A DNA stretch of 10,000 nucleotides, taken from NCBI GenBank assembly GCA_020217035.1, contig JAIWOG010000117.1, positions 1 through 10,000 of the forward strand. Direction: 5' to 3'. Both the position numbers and the translations under genes were made by a program. Positions 1 to 5,788 of this stretch are shown one piece after another; the first letter of the stretch is position 1; every line of letters starts with the position of its first letter. A model generated the notes under the pieces. The model ran no database searches and was not told the DNA's origin. It saw only the letters and a program-made list of their open reading frames with translations. The stretch comes from Magnetospirillum sp. Its GTDB lineage: Bacteria > Pseudomonadota > Alphaproteobacteria > Rhodospirillales > Magnetospirillaceae.

Positions 1-1
1 G

Positions 2-289
2 GTGGAGTGGACCGAGGGCGCCACTCATTACTTGGCGCTGCGCCGCCGGGACGGTGGGCTGGCCGGGCCGTTCCGGGTGGAGGCCGTGCCGGATGATCAC
101 GCCAAAGTCCGGGTCCTCGATCCCCTGACCGTCACCCCGTATGTCGGCGGCTCCGAGGAGCGGACGTATTTCAGCTTCGGCCCCGGCCAAGCCTGGGCGC
201 AGCCCGCCCGGGTGCTCGGCATCCGCCCCCGTGGTGGGCAGGTGGAAATCTCCGCCGTCGCCGAAGATTCCCGTGTGCATGTGAACTGA
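2..289 (+). CDS. Phage tail tip / host specificity protein J-like, C-terminal end (partial)
   Basis: This is an open frame running in from the left edge and ending with TGA at 287-289; only about 95 C-terminal residues are visible and the true start lies outside the window. The GTG at position 2 is just the first possible start in the frame. The block with YFSFGPGQAWAQPARVLGIR followed by PRGG, an EISAVAEDSRVHV-type segment and the end of the protein matches what I recall of the C-terminus of lambda gpJ-like tail tip proteins in alphaproteobacterial prophages. Those proteins sit at the tail tip and contact the host receptor. The two genes that follow are lysis-type genes, which fits the end of a siphophage late operon. 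The family call rests on remembered similarity; the J fibronectin-like domains that would confirm it are out of view. Confidence 0.7.
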   Translation: MEWTEGATHYLALRRRDGGLAGPFRVEAVPDDHAKVRVLDPLTVTPYVGGSEERTYFSFGPGQAWAQPARVLGIRPRGGQVEISAVAEDSRVHVN

Positions 290-352
290 TTGCGGGGCGC
301 TGCCCCGTGCCCCGCCAAAGGCCGAGAGGCCATTGGAACCCGATCCTTTTCT

Positions 353-378
353 GGCCGCCTATCCGGGCGGCCATTTTT
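353..378 (+). terminator. Intrinsic terminator between tail tip gene and lysis genes
   Basis: A perfect 7-bp GC stem, GGCCGCC (353-359) and GGCGGCC (366-372), is separated by a 6-nt loop and followed by TTTTT at 374-378. A T352-A373 pair can extend it. It lies 63 nt after the tail gene stop and ends only 14 nt before the ATG of the next gene, so it would reduce read-through into the lysis genes unless antitermination occurs. Confidence 0.65.
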
Positions 379-392
379 GTTGGAGACAGCCT

Positions 393-830
393 ATGACCAA
401 GACCTGCACCGTGCCGCGCGGTATCCGCCTGAACAATCCCGGCAACATCAAGGAATCGCCCGGCGACAAGACCCAATGGCAGGGCGAACGGGCCACCGAC
501 GACGATCCGGTGTTCGAGGAATTCGTCAGCCCCGAGGCTGGTATCCGGGCGCTGGCCCGCATCCTGGTCGGCTATCAGCACCGCTACGGCCTGAATACTG
601 TTGCCGGGATCATCAATCGCTGGGCGCCGGGCTGCGAAAACGATACCGGCGCCTATATCGCCCACGTCGCCTCCCGCCTCGGCGTGACGCCCGACCAGAC
701 CATCGACGTTACCCGGCCGGAGACCATGGCCGGTCTGGTGGAAGCCATCATCCGCCATGAAAACGGTCAGCAGCCCTATGCCCGCGAGGTGATCCTGGCC
801 GGTGTGGACATGGGGCTGGGGAGGGCCTGA
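393..830 (+). CDS. Phage 'structural protein P5'-type / putative lysin-associated protein
   Basis: The product is 145 residues. I start it at ATG 393, which has TTGGAGA about 6 nt upstream; an upstream TTG at 333 would put the terminator inside the coding sequence and adds residues unlike the family. The protein opens with RGIRLNNPGNI (residues 9-19), then FEEFVSPEAGIRAL (41-54), then INRWAPGCENDTGAYIAHV (74-92), and ends with a VEAIIRHENG helix. This pattern is typical of small phage/prophage proteins annotated as structural protein P5 or as virion-associated peptidoglycan-degrading proteins. I recognise the family, but I do not see a proven catalytic motif. It stands immediately before a holin-like gene (2-nt gap), which supports a role in lysis or cell-wall penetration. 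No signal peptide is evident, so export would depend on the holin or on virion packaging. Confidence 0.7.
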   Translation: MTKTCTVPRGIRLNNPGNIKESPGDKTQWQGERATDDDPVFEEFVSPEAGIRALARILVGYQHRYGLNTVAGIINRWAPGCENDTGAYIAHVASRLGVTPDQTIDVTRPETMAGLVEAIIRHENGQQPYAREVILAGVDMGLGRA

Positions 831-832
831 CC

Positions 833-1435
833 ATGAAGCTGCTCGATCTGCTGGGCGATGCTGCCGCCATCGCCGCCAATCCCGTGGTGGGGCTGGCCAA
901 GGTGGCGCTCGACGTCGCCCCCGACATCGCCGGCCTGTTCGGCGACGATGCCGAAAAGGCCGTCGGTAAGCTGGCCGACACCGTGCGTGCCGTCACCGGC
1001 ACCGACGATCCCGCCCAGGCCCGCGAAGCTTTGGCCGATCCCACTCTGGTGTTTCAGCTTCGCTCCCAGGCCCAAACCTTCGCCCACGAGGAGCGGATGC
1101 AGGAGATGGCCAATGCCGTCACCACGCTGACCGCGACCCTGACCGACCGCCAGAACGCCCGTGCCAGGGACAGCGAGTTCATCAAGGCCGGGCGGAGCAA
1201 CATCCGCGCCAACGTGCTGCTGGTGACGGCGGGGGCGGGTATCGTCGGCGGCATCGCCTTCATGGTGTTCGGCCACGTCGACGGCAACACCGCCGTCGGC
1301 GGCTGCATCATCTCGGTCGTGACCCTGCTGGCGGGCAAGTTCGCCACCGCCTTCGATTTCGAATTCGGTGGATCGGCGGACTCGGAGCAAACTCGTACCC
1401 TGTTGGCGCACGCATCACCGATCAATGGAAGATAA
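833..1435 (+). CDS. Holin, GTA/3TM-type family
   Basis: The product is 200 residues, starting at ATG 833, two bases after the preceding stop. A GGGGAGGG stretch inside the end of that gene can serve as ribosome binding site, so the two are probably translationally coupled. The N-terminal 120 residues are mostly helical and soluble: an amphipathic opening MKLLDLLGDAAAIAAN, then a charged middle part. Two clear hydrophobic segments follow at about 127-148 and 153-174, with a short polar C-terminal tail. This architecture fits the holin family known from gene transfer agents and alphaproteobacterial prophages (GTA_holin_3TM), which permeabilises the inner membrane so that the lysin reaches the wall. 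The third membrane segment of the family may be the weakly hydrophobic N-terminus. Its position after the P5-type gene and before a strong terminator marks the end of the late operon. Confidence 0.7.
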   Translation: MKLLDLLGDAAAIAANPVVGLAKVALDVAPDIAGLFGDDAEKAVGKLADTVRAVTGTDDPAQAREALADPTLVFQLRSQAQTFAHEERMQEMANAVTTLTATLTDRQNARARDSEFIKAGRSNIRANVLLVTAGAGIVGGIAFMVFGHVDGNTAVGGCIISVVTLLAGKFATAFDFEFGGSADSEQTRTLLAHASPINGR

Positions 1436-1453
1436 ATCAGAAAGCCAAGCCAT

Positions 1454-1489
1454 GCGGCCGACCGGGGGAAACCCTGGTCGGCCGCTTTT
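1454..1489 (+). terminator. Strong intrinsic terminator closing the prophage late operon
   Basis: A perfect 10-bp stem, GCGGCCGACC (1454-1463) with GGTCGGCCGC (1476-1485), extends inward by one G-T and three G-C pairs to a GAAA tetraloop at 1468-1471, giving 14 pairs. TTTT follows at 1486-1489. It begins 18 nt after the holin stop codon and is oriented for plus-strand transcription. Confidence 0.85.
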
Positions 1490-1498
1490 CGTGTTTCT

Positions 1499-1519
1499 GG
1501 CCTGCATATGTGGCAGGCC
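1499..1519. repeat. Short perfect inverted repeat in the prophage/module intergenic region
   Basis: GGCCTGC (1499-1505) is mirrored by GCAGGCC (1513-1519) around a 7-nt spacer. No T-run follows on either strand, so it is not a convincing terminator. It lies in the 202-nt non-coding stretch (1436-1637) where two operons converge. That stretch otherwise holds the terminator at 1454-1489 and a short direct repeat GGTCCCCG (1596-1603 and 1618-1625). An operator, a protein-binding site or chance are all possible. Confidence 0.35.
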
Positions 1520-1637
1520 GTTGATGGGCTCCGAACGGGACCGCCGCCATCCCCACCACCGCTCTCGATCCGTCCCGCGCGACGGCGTCTCCTGCGGTCC
1601 CCGCGCTTTCGGGTCCGGGTCCCCGTATCGCGGCTGT

Positions 1638-2546
1638 CTATTCCGTCGGCAGCGACGACATGTCGGCGGCCACGGTCTCGATGACCTTGCGCAGCCCCGT
1701 CATCAAGTCTCCGTGATGCTTATCCAGGTGGACGGAAATCTCGTCGTTGGCCAGCAGCTTGCCCAGGAAGCCCTTGGCCACCACCAGGGTCAGCATCGTA
1801 TCGCCGTAATCATCCTCGATCCGGCGATAATCCCGCTGGACGTTTTCCATCTCCCGCTCCATGCGGGCGATATCCTCGGGGGACACGCCGATCGAAGGCT
1901 TTGCCTTGGCGGGCTCGACCAGATCGTCGGGTTTGGTGGTCGCCAGGATCATTTTCGCGTAATTCTCGGTGCAGTGGTTGGCCGAGATCATCATTTCCGC
2001 CGCCGCGATCTGGCGAACCGGCTTCATCTTGCGCAAATGCTTGAAGATGGCCTGCCCAACCATCCGGTCCTTCAGAATTTCCACCACCTCGGGGGCGATG
2101 CCGTCAAGCAGGCGCTGGCGTTCTCTGATACGGTCCACGTTGACGTTCAGCGCCAGAGCGATCCGTTCCGGCGCCAGCCCTTTCTCGATGGCGCGGAGGA
2201 TCATCATGTGTTCCTGAACGGCGGACAGCCGACTGATTCGCTTGTTGTAGGTGAAACCTTCGTCGTCGGTGGAGACCAGGCAGACGGCTTCGGTGCCGCC
2301 CAGTTCCTTCAGGGCTTCCAGCCTCAGGTGCCCGTCCAGCAGGACATAAAGCCCGTTTTCCTCGGAGGCGGCTTTTTCCGGATGAACCGCCAGTGGCTCG
2401 ATGATTCCGACTTCTCGGATCGAGGCCAGAATGGTGCGATATTTCGGGCTCTTGCGGACGTCCTTGCTGACCTGCCGGGTCGGCAGGATCCGGTCGAGGG
2501 GCAACAGGATGGTGCCTCCCTCGAAGCCGCGATAGATGCCGCTCAT
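1638..2546 (-). CDS. ParB-like protein with RepB-type C-terminal domain
   Basis: The product is 302 residues. ATG at 2546 overlaps the stop of the upstream gene by 4 nt (ATGA) and has GGAGG 8 nt ahead. The N-terminal part resembles a ParB/Sulfiredoxin-like domain: ILLPLDRI (13-20), an IREVGIIEPLAVHP strand-helix region (43-56) and a ParB-box-like LLDGHLRLEALKELG (69-83). A helix-turn-helix-like region lies at about 125-148. The C-terminal half, with charged helices at about 222-245, looks like the RepB family of plasmid partition proteins. ParB proteins normally bind centromere-like DNA and load as CTP-dependent clamps. Here the usual ENxxR segment is replaced by NKRISRLSAVQEH (101-113), so standard CTPase function is doubtful. 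No ParA/RepA partner lies nearby. It is the last gene of the recombinase operon and probably works with it. Confidence 0.8.
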   Translation of the reverse strand: MSGIYRGFEGGTILLPLDRILPTRQVSKDVRKSPKYRTILASIREVGIIEPLAVHPEKAASEENGLYVLLDGHLRLEALKELGGTEAVCLVSTDDEGFTYNKRISRLSAVQEHMMILRAIEKGLAPERIALALNVNVDRIRERQRLLDGIAPEVVEILKDRMVGQAIFKHLRKMKPVRQIAAAEMMISANHCTENYAKMILATTKPDDLVEPAKAKPSIGVSPEDIARMEREMENVQRDYRRIEDDYGDTMLTLVVAKGFLGKLLANDEISVHLDKHHGDLMTGLRKVIETVAADMSSLPTE

Positions 2547-3445
2547 GGCCGGGCCTCCGCAGGCAAGCGATCCGCCAGGGTCTTGGGCATGTCGTGGATC
2601 CCCTCCGCCCGCAACAGGGTGCGGAAATGGTCGTCGGCCAGGAGCTTGCGCAAAGCGCTCAACACGAACACCAGACGCTGTTCGGCCATCTCGGCTTTCT
2701 TCACCATCAAGGTTTGCCGCCGCACCTCGGCCTGATAGGTCCGCAGCAGGTTCTTGGCGGACAGTTCCTTGGGCGTTTTCTTATCGTTCTTATTGAACCC
2801 CTTCCCCAAGGCCCGGCGGCGGTCCACCAGCTGGCGCACCCGGATGAACTGATCCCCGCGCAGGGTGCCGTCCTCGTAGGCCTGCATCAGGGTCGCCTGG
2901 ACATCCTGCCCTCCCGCCTTGGCGATCTCCGTCGCGATGTAGATGGGCAGCCATCCCTGTTCGACGGCATTGATCAGTCGCCCTTCGCCCGCTTTCAGCA
3001 AGGTCAGGATGCCGTGGACATAGGCCCGGTCGACGCCGATCTTTTCGGCGATCCGCGAGGTGTTGTAGCCCCGCTCATCGAGGATACGGACGGCCTGAAG
3101 CAGGTCGCTGCTGGAATGCTGGCGGCGAGCCAGATTTTCCACCAGGCTCATCAGGAAGAGTTCCGCCTCGGGGACCGAAATGATGGCGGCCGGGATTTCC
3201 GTTTCGCCCAGAACCTGGAATGCCTCGATCCGCCCCTGGCCGCAGACCAGATGATAGATCGGTCCACCGTCGTCATTTCCCGCATGGGTGACCGTGATCG
3301 GGCGTTTCAATCCGACGCGCGCGATGTTTTCGACAATGCTGGCGAAGACCTTCTTCGAGCGGCTGCGCGGGTTGAGGATGCGGATGCGGTCGATGGGAAT
3401 GGAGCGGATTTCCTCCGGTCCGGCGACATGATGATCTGGTGGCAT
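2543..3445 (-). CDS. ParB N-terminal domain protein (partition-like DNA-binding protein)
   Basis: The product is 300 residues. The frame is open well upstream inside the recombinase gene, but the real start is ATG 3445: it overlaps the recombinase stop by one base (TGATG) and is preceded by GGAGG, and the upstream extension is only the recombinase read in another frame. The ParB-type N-terminal domain shows IPIDRIRILNPR (16-27), GLKRPITV (45-52), the ParB box GQGRIEAF (69-76) and ENLARRQH (103-110), which corresponds to the ENxxR nucleotide-binding motif. A helix-turn-helix follows at about 127-150 (YNTSRIAEKIGVDRAYVHGI). The C-terminal part is basic with a KNDKK patch near 219-223 and long helices, perhaps a dimerisation or spreading region. 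It therefore looks more canonical than its downstream neighbour. The close coupling to a recombinase suggests a DNA-bridging or recombination-site role instead of ordinary segregation; this is inference. Confidence 0.82.
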   Translation of the reverse strand: MPPDHHVAGPEEIRSIPIDRIRILNPRSRSKKVFASIVENIARVGLKRPITVTHAGNDDGGPIYHLVCGQGRIEAFQVLGETEIPAAIISVPEAELFLMSLVENLARRQHSSSDLLQAVRILDERGYNTSRIAEKIGVDRAYVHGILTLLKAGEGRLINAVEQGWLPIYIATEIAKAGGQDVQATLMQAYEDGTLRGDQFIRVRQLVDRRRALGKGFNKNDKKTPKELSAKNLLRTYQAEVRRQTLMVKKAEMAEQRLVFVLSALRKLLADDHFRTLLRAEGIHDMPKTLADRLPAEARP

Positions 3446-5016
3446 CAGGCGACCTCCCTCAGGCTGACGCGCCGGGCCAATCCGTAAAGCGCGTCCAGGG
3501 TATCGTGGCGATATGCGTCGAGACCGGCGGCGTTGCGCTCGGCCAGACGCATCCGGGATACGCTCATGTCCAGGGCCGGTAGCAGGTAATAATCCTGCAC
3601 GGCCTCGTTGCCAGCGGCCATGCGCACCGCAACGGTGATGTCCGGGCACAGGACCGTATCGAAGCGAACCACCCAGCGCCGGGCACCCGCGGAAGTCTCC
3701 TGGCATCGGCTCAACACCAGGGAGACGGTGAATTCCCGGTTGACCGTCAGCAGGTCCGTCGCAGGATCAGTGAAAACCTCTCCGCCAATCTCGCGGATAC
3801 GCTCGACGGTCTCGGCTACCAGGCGGGGATGCATCGCACGCAGGCCACGGTTGATCTCCAGCATCCGGCAGGCCTGCTCCGGCCAGTAGCCGATCAGGAC
3901 ATAAGCCCGGGTCAGGCTGCCGAACCGGCTGCGAAAGGCCCCGCTGGAGGGCATGCTGTCGCATTCATCGATAATCAGGCCCGACAGACATCCCCGCTCA
4001 TGGAGCAAGGCATTCAGGGCGGCCAGCATCTCTTCGTCGCTCAACCGGACGGAACGATGGCGGATGATGGCCTGGGCGGCATCGAACAGAGCTTGGTCAA
4101 CGATCGGCGTGAACGCCCTGTCGGCCCGGATCCAATCCTCGGGGGCGTTGATGGTCCGCTGTTGCTTCAGCTTGAAGGAACGGCGGTTCCAGACATTATT
4201 CCCGACATATTTCTCGTTAATCAGCACCTGATGGACGGTCCCCCGCGTCCAGGGGCGGCCGAAATCGGTGCGGATGCCTCTGCCGTTGAGCCGCCCGGCG
4301 ATTTCCCGCTCGCTTCGCCCGTCCTCGACGAAGGCGCGGAACATCCAGTTGACGGTCTCGATTTCCTCGGGCGGTCCCGGCACCAGAATGACCCGGTCGG
4401 TCTGGATGCTTTTCTGCTCGCCGCGGGCAAGTTCCTCCTTGGGCATGCCGGTATGGTCGATCAGTTGACGGCGCAGCCCGAACCCGGCGGGGCCGCCCTG
4501 GCGGTACCCCAACCCGATCAAACGCCGTTGGCCGGTGAACACCTTGACCGACAATTCACGGGGATATTCCCCCGCCATCATCCGCTTCAGCGCCTTGATG
4601 ATGTGGGAGAAGGGGCTGCCGTCATTGCCGAATTGCTCGGCGCAGTAATGCACCTTGATACCGGCGATATCGCAGCAGAGTTCGTAATAGGCCCCCTCGT
4701 CGGGGTTCTGGAAGCGCCCCCAGCGGCTGACGTCGTAGACGAGAACGGCGGAAAAGTCCGCCTGACCACTCCTTACATCATGCAGCAATTGCTGCAACGC
4801 CTTGCGCCCGTCCAGACGCAGACCGCTTTTGCCTTCGTCGGCATAGGTGCGGACGATCTCGAAGCCATGGTCATCGGCATATTGCCGGATGGCGTCGCTT
4901 TGATTTTCCGTCGAATATTGCTGATGCTCGGTGGACATGCGCACATATTGGGCCGCGCGCATCCGCCCCTGCGGGGCGGCGCCTGTTTCGCCCTTATGTC
5001 CGGTTCCGTTGTCCAC
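3445..5016 (-). CDS. Large serine recombinase (resolvase/invertase catalytic domain plus recombinase domain)
   Basis: The product is 523 residues from GTG 5016; ATG 4962 (505 residues) is the alternative and starts just before the conserved domain. The resolvase fold is clear: YVRMSTEHQQYSTENQ with R26 and catalytic S28, YADEGKSG (58-65), and YDVSRWGR (94-101) supplying the active-site Asp and Arg residues. A recombinase domain follows at about 165-275, including GYRQGGPAGFGLRR, RPWTRGTVHQVL and NEKYVGNN. The segment where a zinc ribbon usually sits (about 338-378) has only C343 and C352, so no four-cysteine site is visible. The C-terminal 120 residues lack the usual long coiled coil. Such enzymes cut and rejoin DNA at specific sites through a phosphoserine intermediate. 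It heads a three-gene overlapping operon with two ParB-like proteins. I recall this combination from rhizobial and related genomes. Confidence 0.93.
   Translation of the reverse strand: MDNGTGHKGETGAAPQGRMRAAQYVRMSTEHQQYSTENQSDAIRQYADDHGFEIVRTYADEGKSGLRLDGRKALQQLLHDVRSGQADFSAVLVYDVSRWGRFQNPDEGAYYELCCDIAGIKVHYCAEQFGNDGSPFSHIIKALKRMMAGEYPRELSVKVFTGQRRLIGLGYRQGGPAGFGLRRQLIDHTGMPKEELARGEQKSIQTDRVILVPGPPEEIETVNWMFRAFVEDGRSEREIAGRLNGRGIRTDFGRPWTRGTVHQVLINEKYVGNNVWNRRSFKLKQQRTINAPEDWIRADRAFTPIVDQALFDAAQAIIRHRSVRLSDEEMLAALNALLHERGCLSGLIIDECDSMPSSGAFRSRFGSLTRAYVLIGYWPEQACRMLEINRGLRAMHPRLVAETVERIREIGGEVFTDPATDLLTVNREFTVSLVLSRCQETSAGARRWVVRFDTVLCPDITVAVRMAAGNEAVQDYYLLPALDMSVSRMRLAERNAAGLDAYRHDTLDALYGLARRVSLREVA
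4963..4979 (-). promoter_or_regulatory. Hairpin abutting the alternative recombinase start
   Basis: CCGCCCC (4963-4969) and GGGGCGG (4973-4979) form a perfect 7-bp stem around a 3-nt loop, ending one base before ATG 4962 on the minus strand. If translation begins at that ATG, the only G-rich ribosome binding sequence is locked in the stem. If it begins at GTG 5016, the hairpin is inside the coding region. The structure is seen; a regulatory role is inference. Confidence 0.35.
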
Positions 5017-5115
5017 CGATCCGCCGTCCCCCGCGACTCTTCGATTCCCGGCGGTTCGGCCTGATTTGGAACATCCGGATTACTGGTCCGGCGTCCCCCC
5101 TCTCCGCGCCATCAT

Positions 5116-5132
5116 TCAACCATAACGGTTGA
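5116..5132 (+). promoter_or_regulatory. Candidate operator: inverted repeat before the small HTH gene
   Basis: TCAACC (5116-5121) and GGTTGA (5127-5132) form a perfect 6-bp inverted repeat with a 5-nt spacer. Its right arm overlaps the first two bases of the GAGGAG ribosome binding site at 5131-5136. It lies in the roughly 127-nt region between the divergent recombinase and HTH genes. That position suits an autoregulatory operator or a recombinase/ParB site. I found no convincing -35/-10 pair there. Confidence 0.4.
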
Positions 5133-5143
5133 GGAGCGGAAAA

Positions 5144-5509
5144 ATGTTGCTGAAAAAGGGCAAGACTTTTCCGGGCGGCAATGAACAGCCTCCAGGCGAG
5201 ACAGATTACGCAGGGATGATCTCTCTGGCATTGCAGAAGCAGCTTGGAACCAGCCATCAGGCCATCAAGACAGCGATGCGCTGGACCGGGGCAGGAGAAA
5301 GAACCGTGAAGAACTGGTTCTCCGGTGCCCATGGTCCCAGCGGGGAGCACCTGATCGCGCTGGCGAGGCATTCGGACGAGGTTCTGAATATATTCTTGAT
5401 GATGGCTGATCGGCGGATAGCAGTTGCCAGGATAAAGATCGCAGAGGCCCGAACCAAACTGGCCGATGATTTGGAGACCGTCGAAATGCTATTGGCTGAC
5501 GGGACCTGA
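5144..5509 (+). CDS. Small helix-turn-helix DNA-binding protein of the recombinase module
   Basis: The product is 121 residues from ATG 5144, chosen because GAGGAG (5131-5136) sits 7 nt upstream; a TTG at 5129 overlaps that site and is not a credible start. A helix-turn-helix-like region spans about 38-60 (HQAIKTAMRWTGAGERTVKNWFSG), followed by GPSGEHLIALARHSDEVL (64-81) and a charged C-terminal helix with heptad-like spacing (about 88-117) that could dimerise. I remember similar short proteins beside this recombinase/ParB module in other alphaproteobacteria, but know no experimental function. Divergent transcription from the recombinase operon and the inverted repeat overlapping its ribosome binding site suggest a repressor of itself or of the recombinase. 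GC content here is clearly below that of the mod genes, in keeping with acquired DNA. Confidence 0.72.
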   Translation: MLLKKGKTFPGGNEQPPGETDYAGMISLALQKQLGTSHQAIKTAMRWTGAGERTVKNWFSGAHGPSGEHLIALARHSDEVLNIFLMMADRRIAVARIKIAEARTKLADDLETVEMLLADGT

Positions 5510-5521
5510 AATGTTCCGTCG

Positions 5522-5788
5522 ATGCTGCACTACCTTGCCGGAATACTGGACGTCTTCATCAGCTTTTTCTTCGATGACCTGCCCGAAGGAATAAAACATC
5601 CTCCACCGCCCCCCGAGAACCACATGATACGGAGGGAATCCCTGGACTTGATGAAATACTACTACCGCATCCCCGACGAGCCACGGCGGCAGGTCTACGA
5701 GTTGGTGCGGGCGATGGGACGGAAGGAATGGGCTAAGGATGAATGCGTAGAAATGCACCCGGCACTCAACCATGTCTCCAGACCTTGA
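5522..5788 (+). CDS. Unrecognised 88-residue protein, overlapping the end of the TauE-family gene
   Basis: I do not recognise this protein. ATG 5522 lies 12 nt after the HTH gene stop but has no good ribosome binding site; ATG 5624 or ATG 5651 (GGAGGG 14 nt ahead) would give shorter products. The N-terminus is hydrophobic (MLHYLAGILDVFISFFF, 1-17), then a proline run at 27-31, then a charged helical part with KYYYRIPDEPRRQVYELVRAMG (45-66). The last 23 bases overlap the convergent permease gene, so the C-terminal tail may be accidental and the original end lost. The segment MKYYYRIPDEPRRQVYELV looks protein-like and may belong with the HTH gene in one small operon. GC is about 48% in the first line, low for this window. 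It could be a decayed or truncated gene. Confidence 0.35.
   Translation: MLHYLAGILDVFISFFFDDLPEGIKHPPPPPENHMIRRESLDLMKYYYRIPDEPRRQVYELVRAMGRKEWAKDECVEMHPALNHVSRP

Noticed and set aside
171..758. Minus-strand open frame opposite the tail and P5-type genes
   Set aside because: It is antisense to the conserved P5-type gene and crosses the terminator hairpin; no recognisable product.
1638..2546. Reading the ParB/RepB pair as a plasmid repABC replication locus
   Set aside because: No ParA-like RepA and no RepC initiator are present, and the operon begins with a recombinase.
1368..2735. Plus-strand open frame of 455 codons across the end of the holin gene, the terminator and the RepB-type gene
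   Set aside because: It runs through a strong terminator and is antisense to a ParB/RepB-type gene; its His/Asp/Gly-rich text is typical of reverse-complement coding.
2594..3487. Plus-strand open frame of 297 codons opposite the ParB-domain gene
   Set aside because: Shadow of the ParB-like coding sequence, with no supporting motif or ribosome binding site.
3446..3706. N-terminal extension of the ParB-domain protein into the recombinase gene
   Set aside because: The extra 87 residues are recombinase DNA in another frame; ATG 3445 has GGAGG and the 1-nt stop/start overlap.
3829..5064. Long plus-strand open frame (411 codons) opposite the recombinase gene
   Set aside because: It is antisense to a clearly conserved recombinase, has the composition of a GC-rich shadow frame (rich in Gly, Pro, Ala and Asp) and no recognisable domain.
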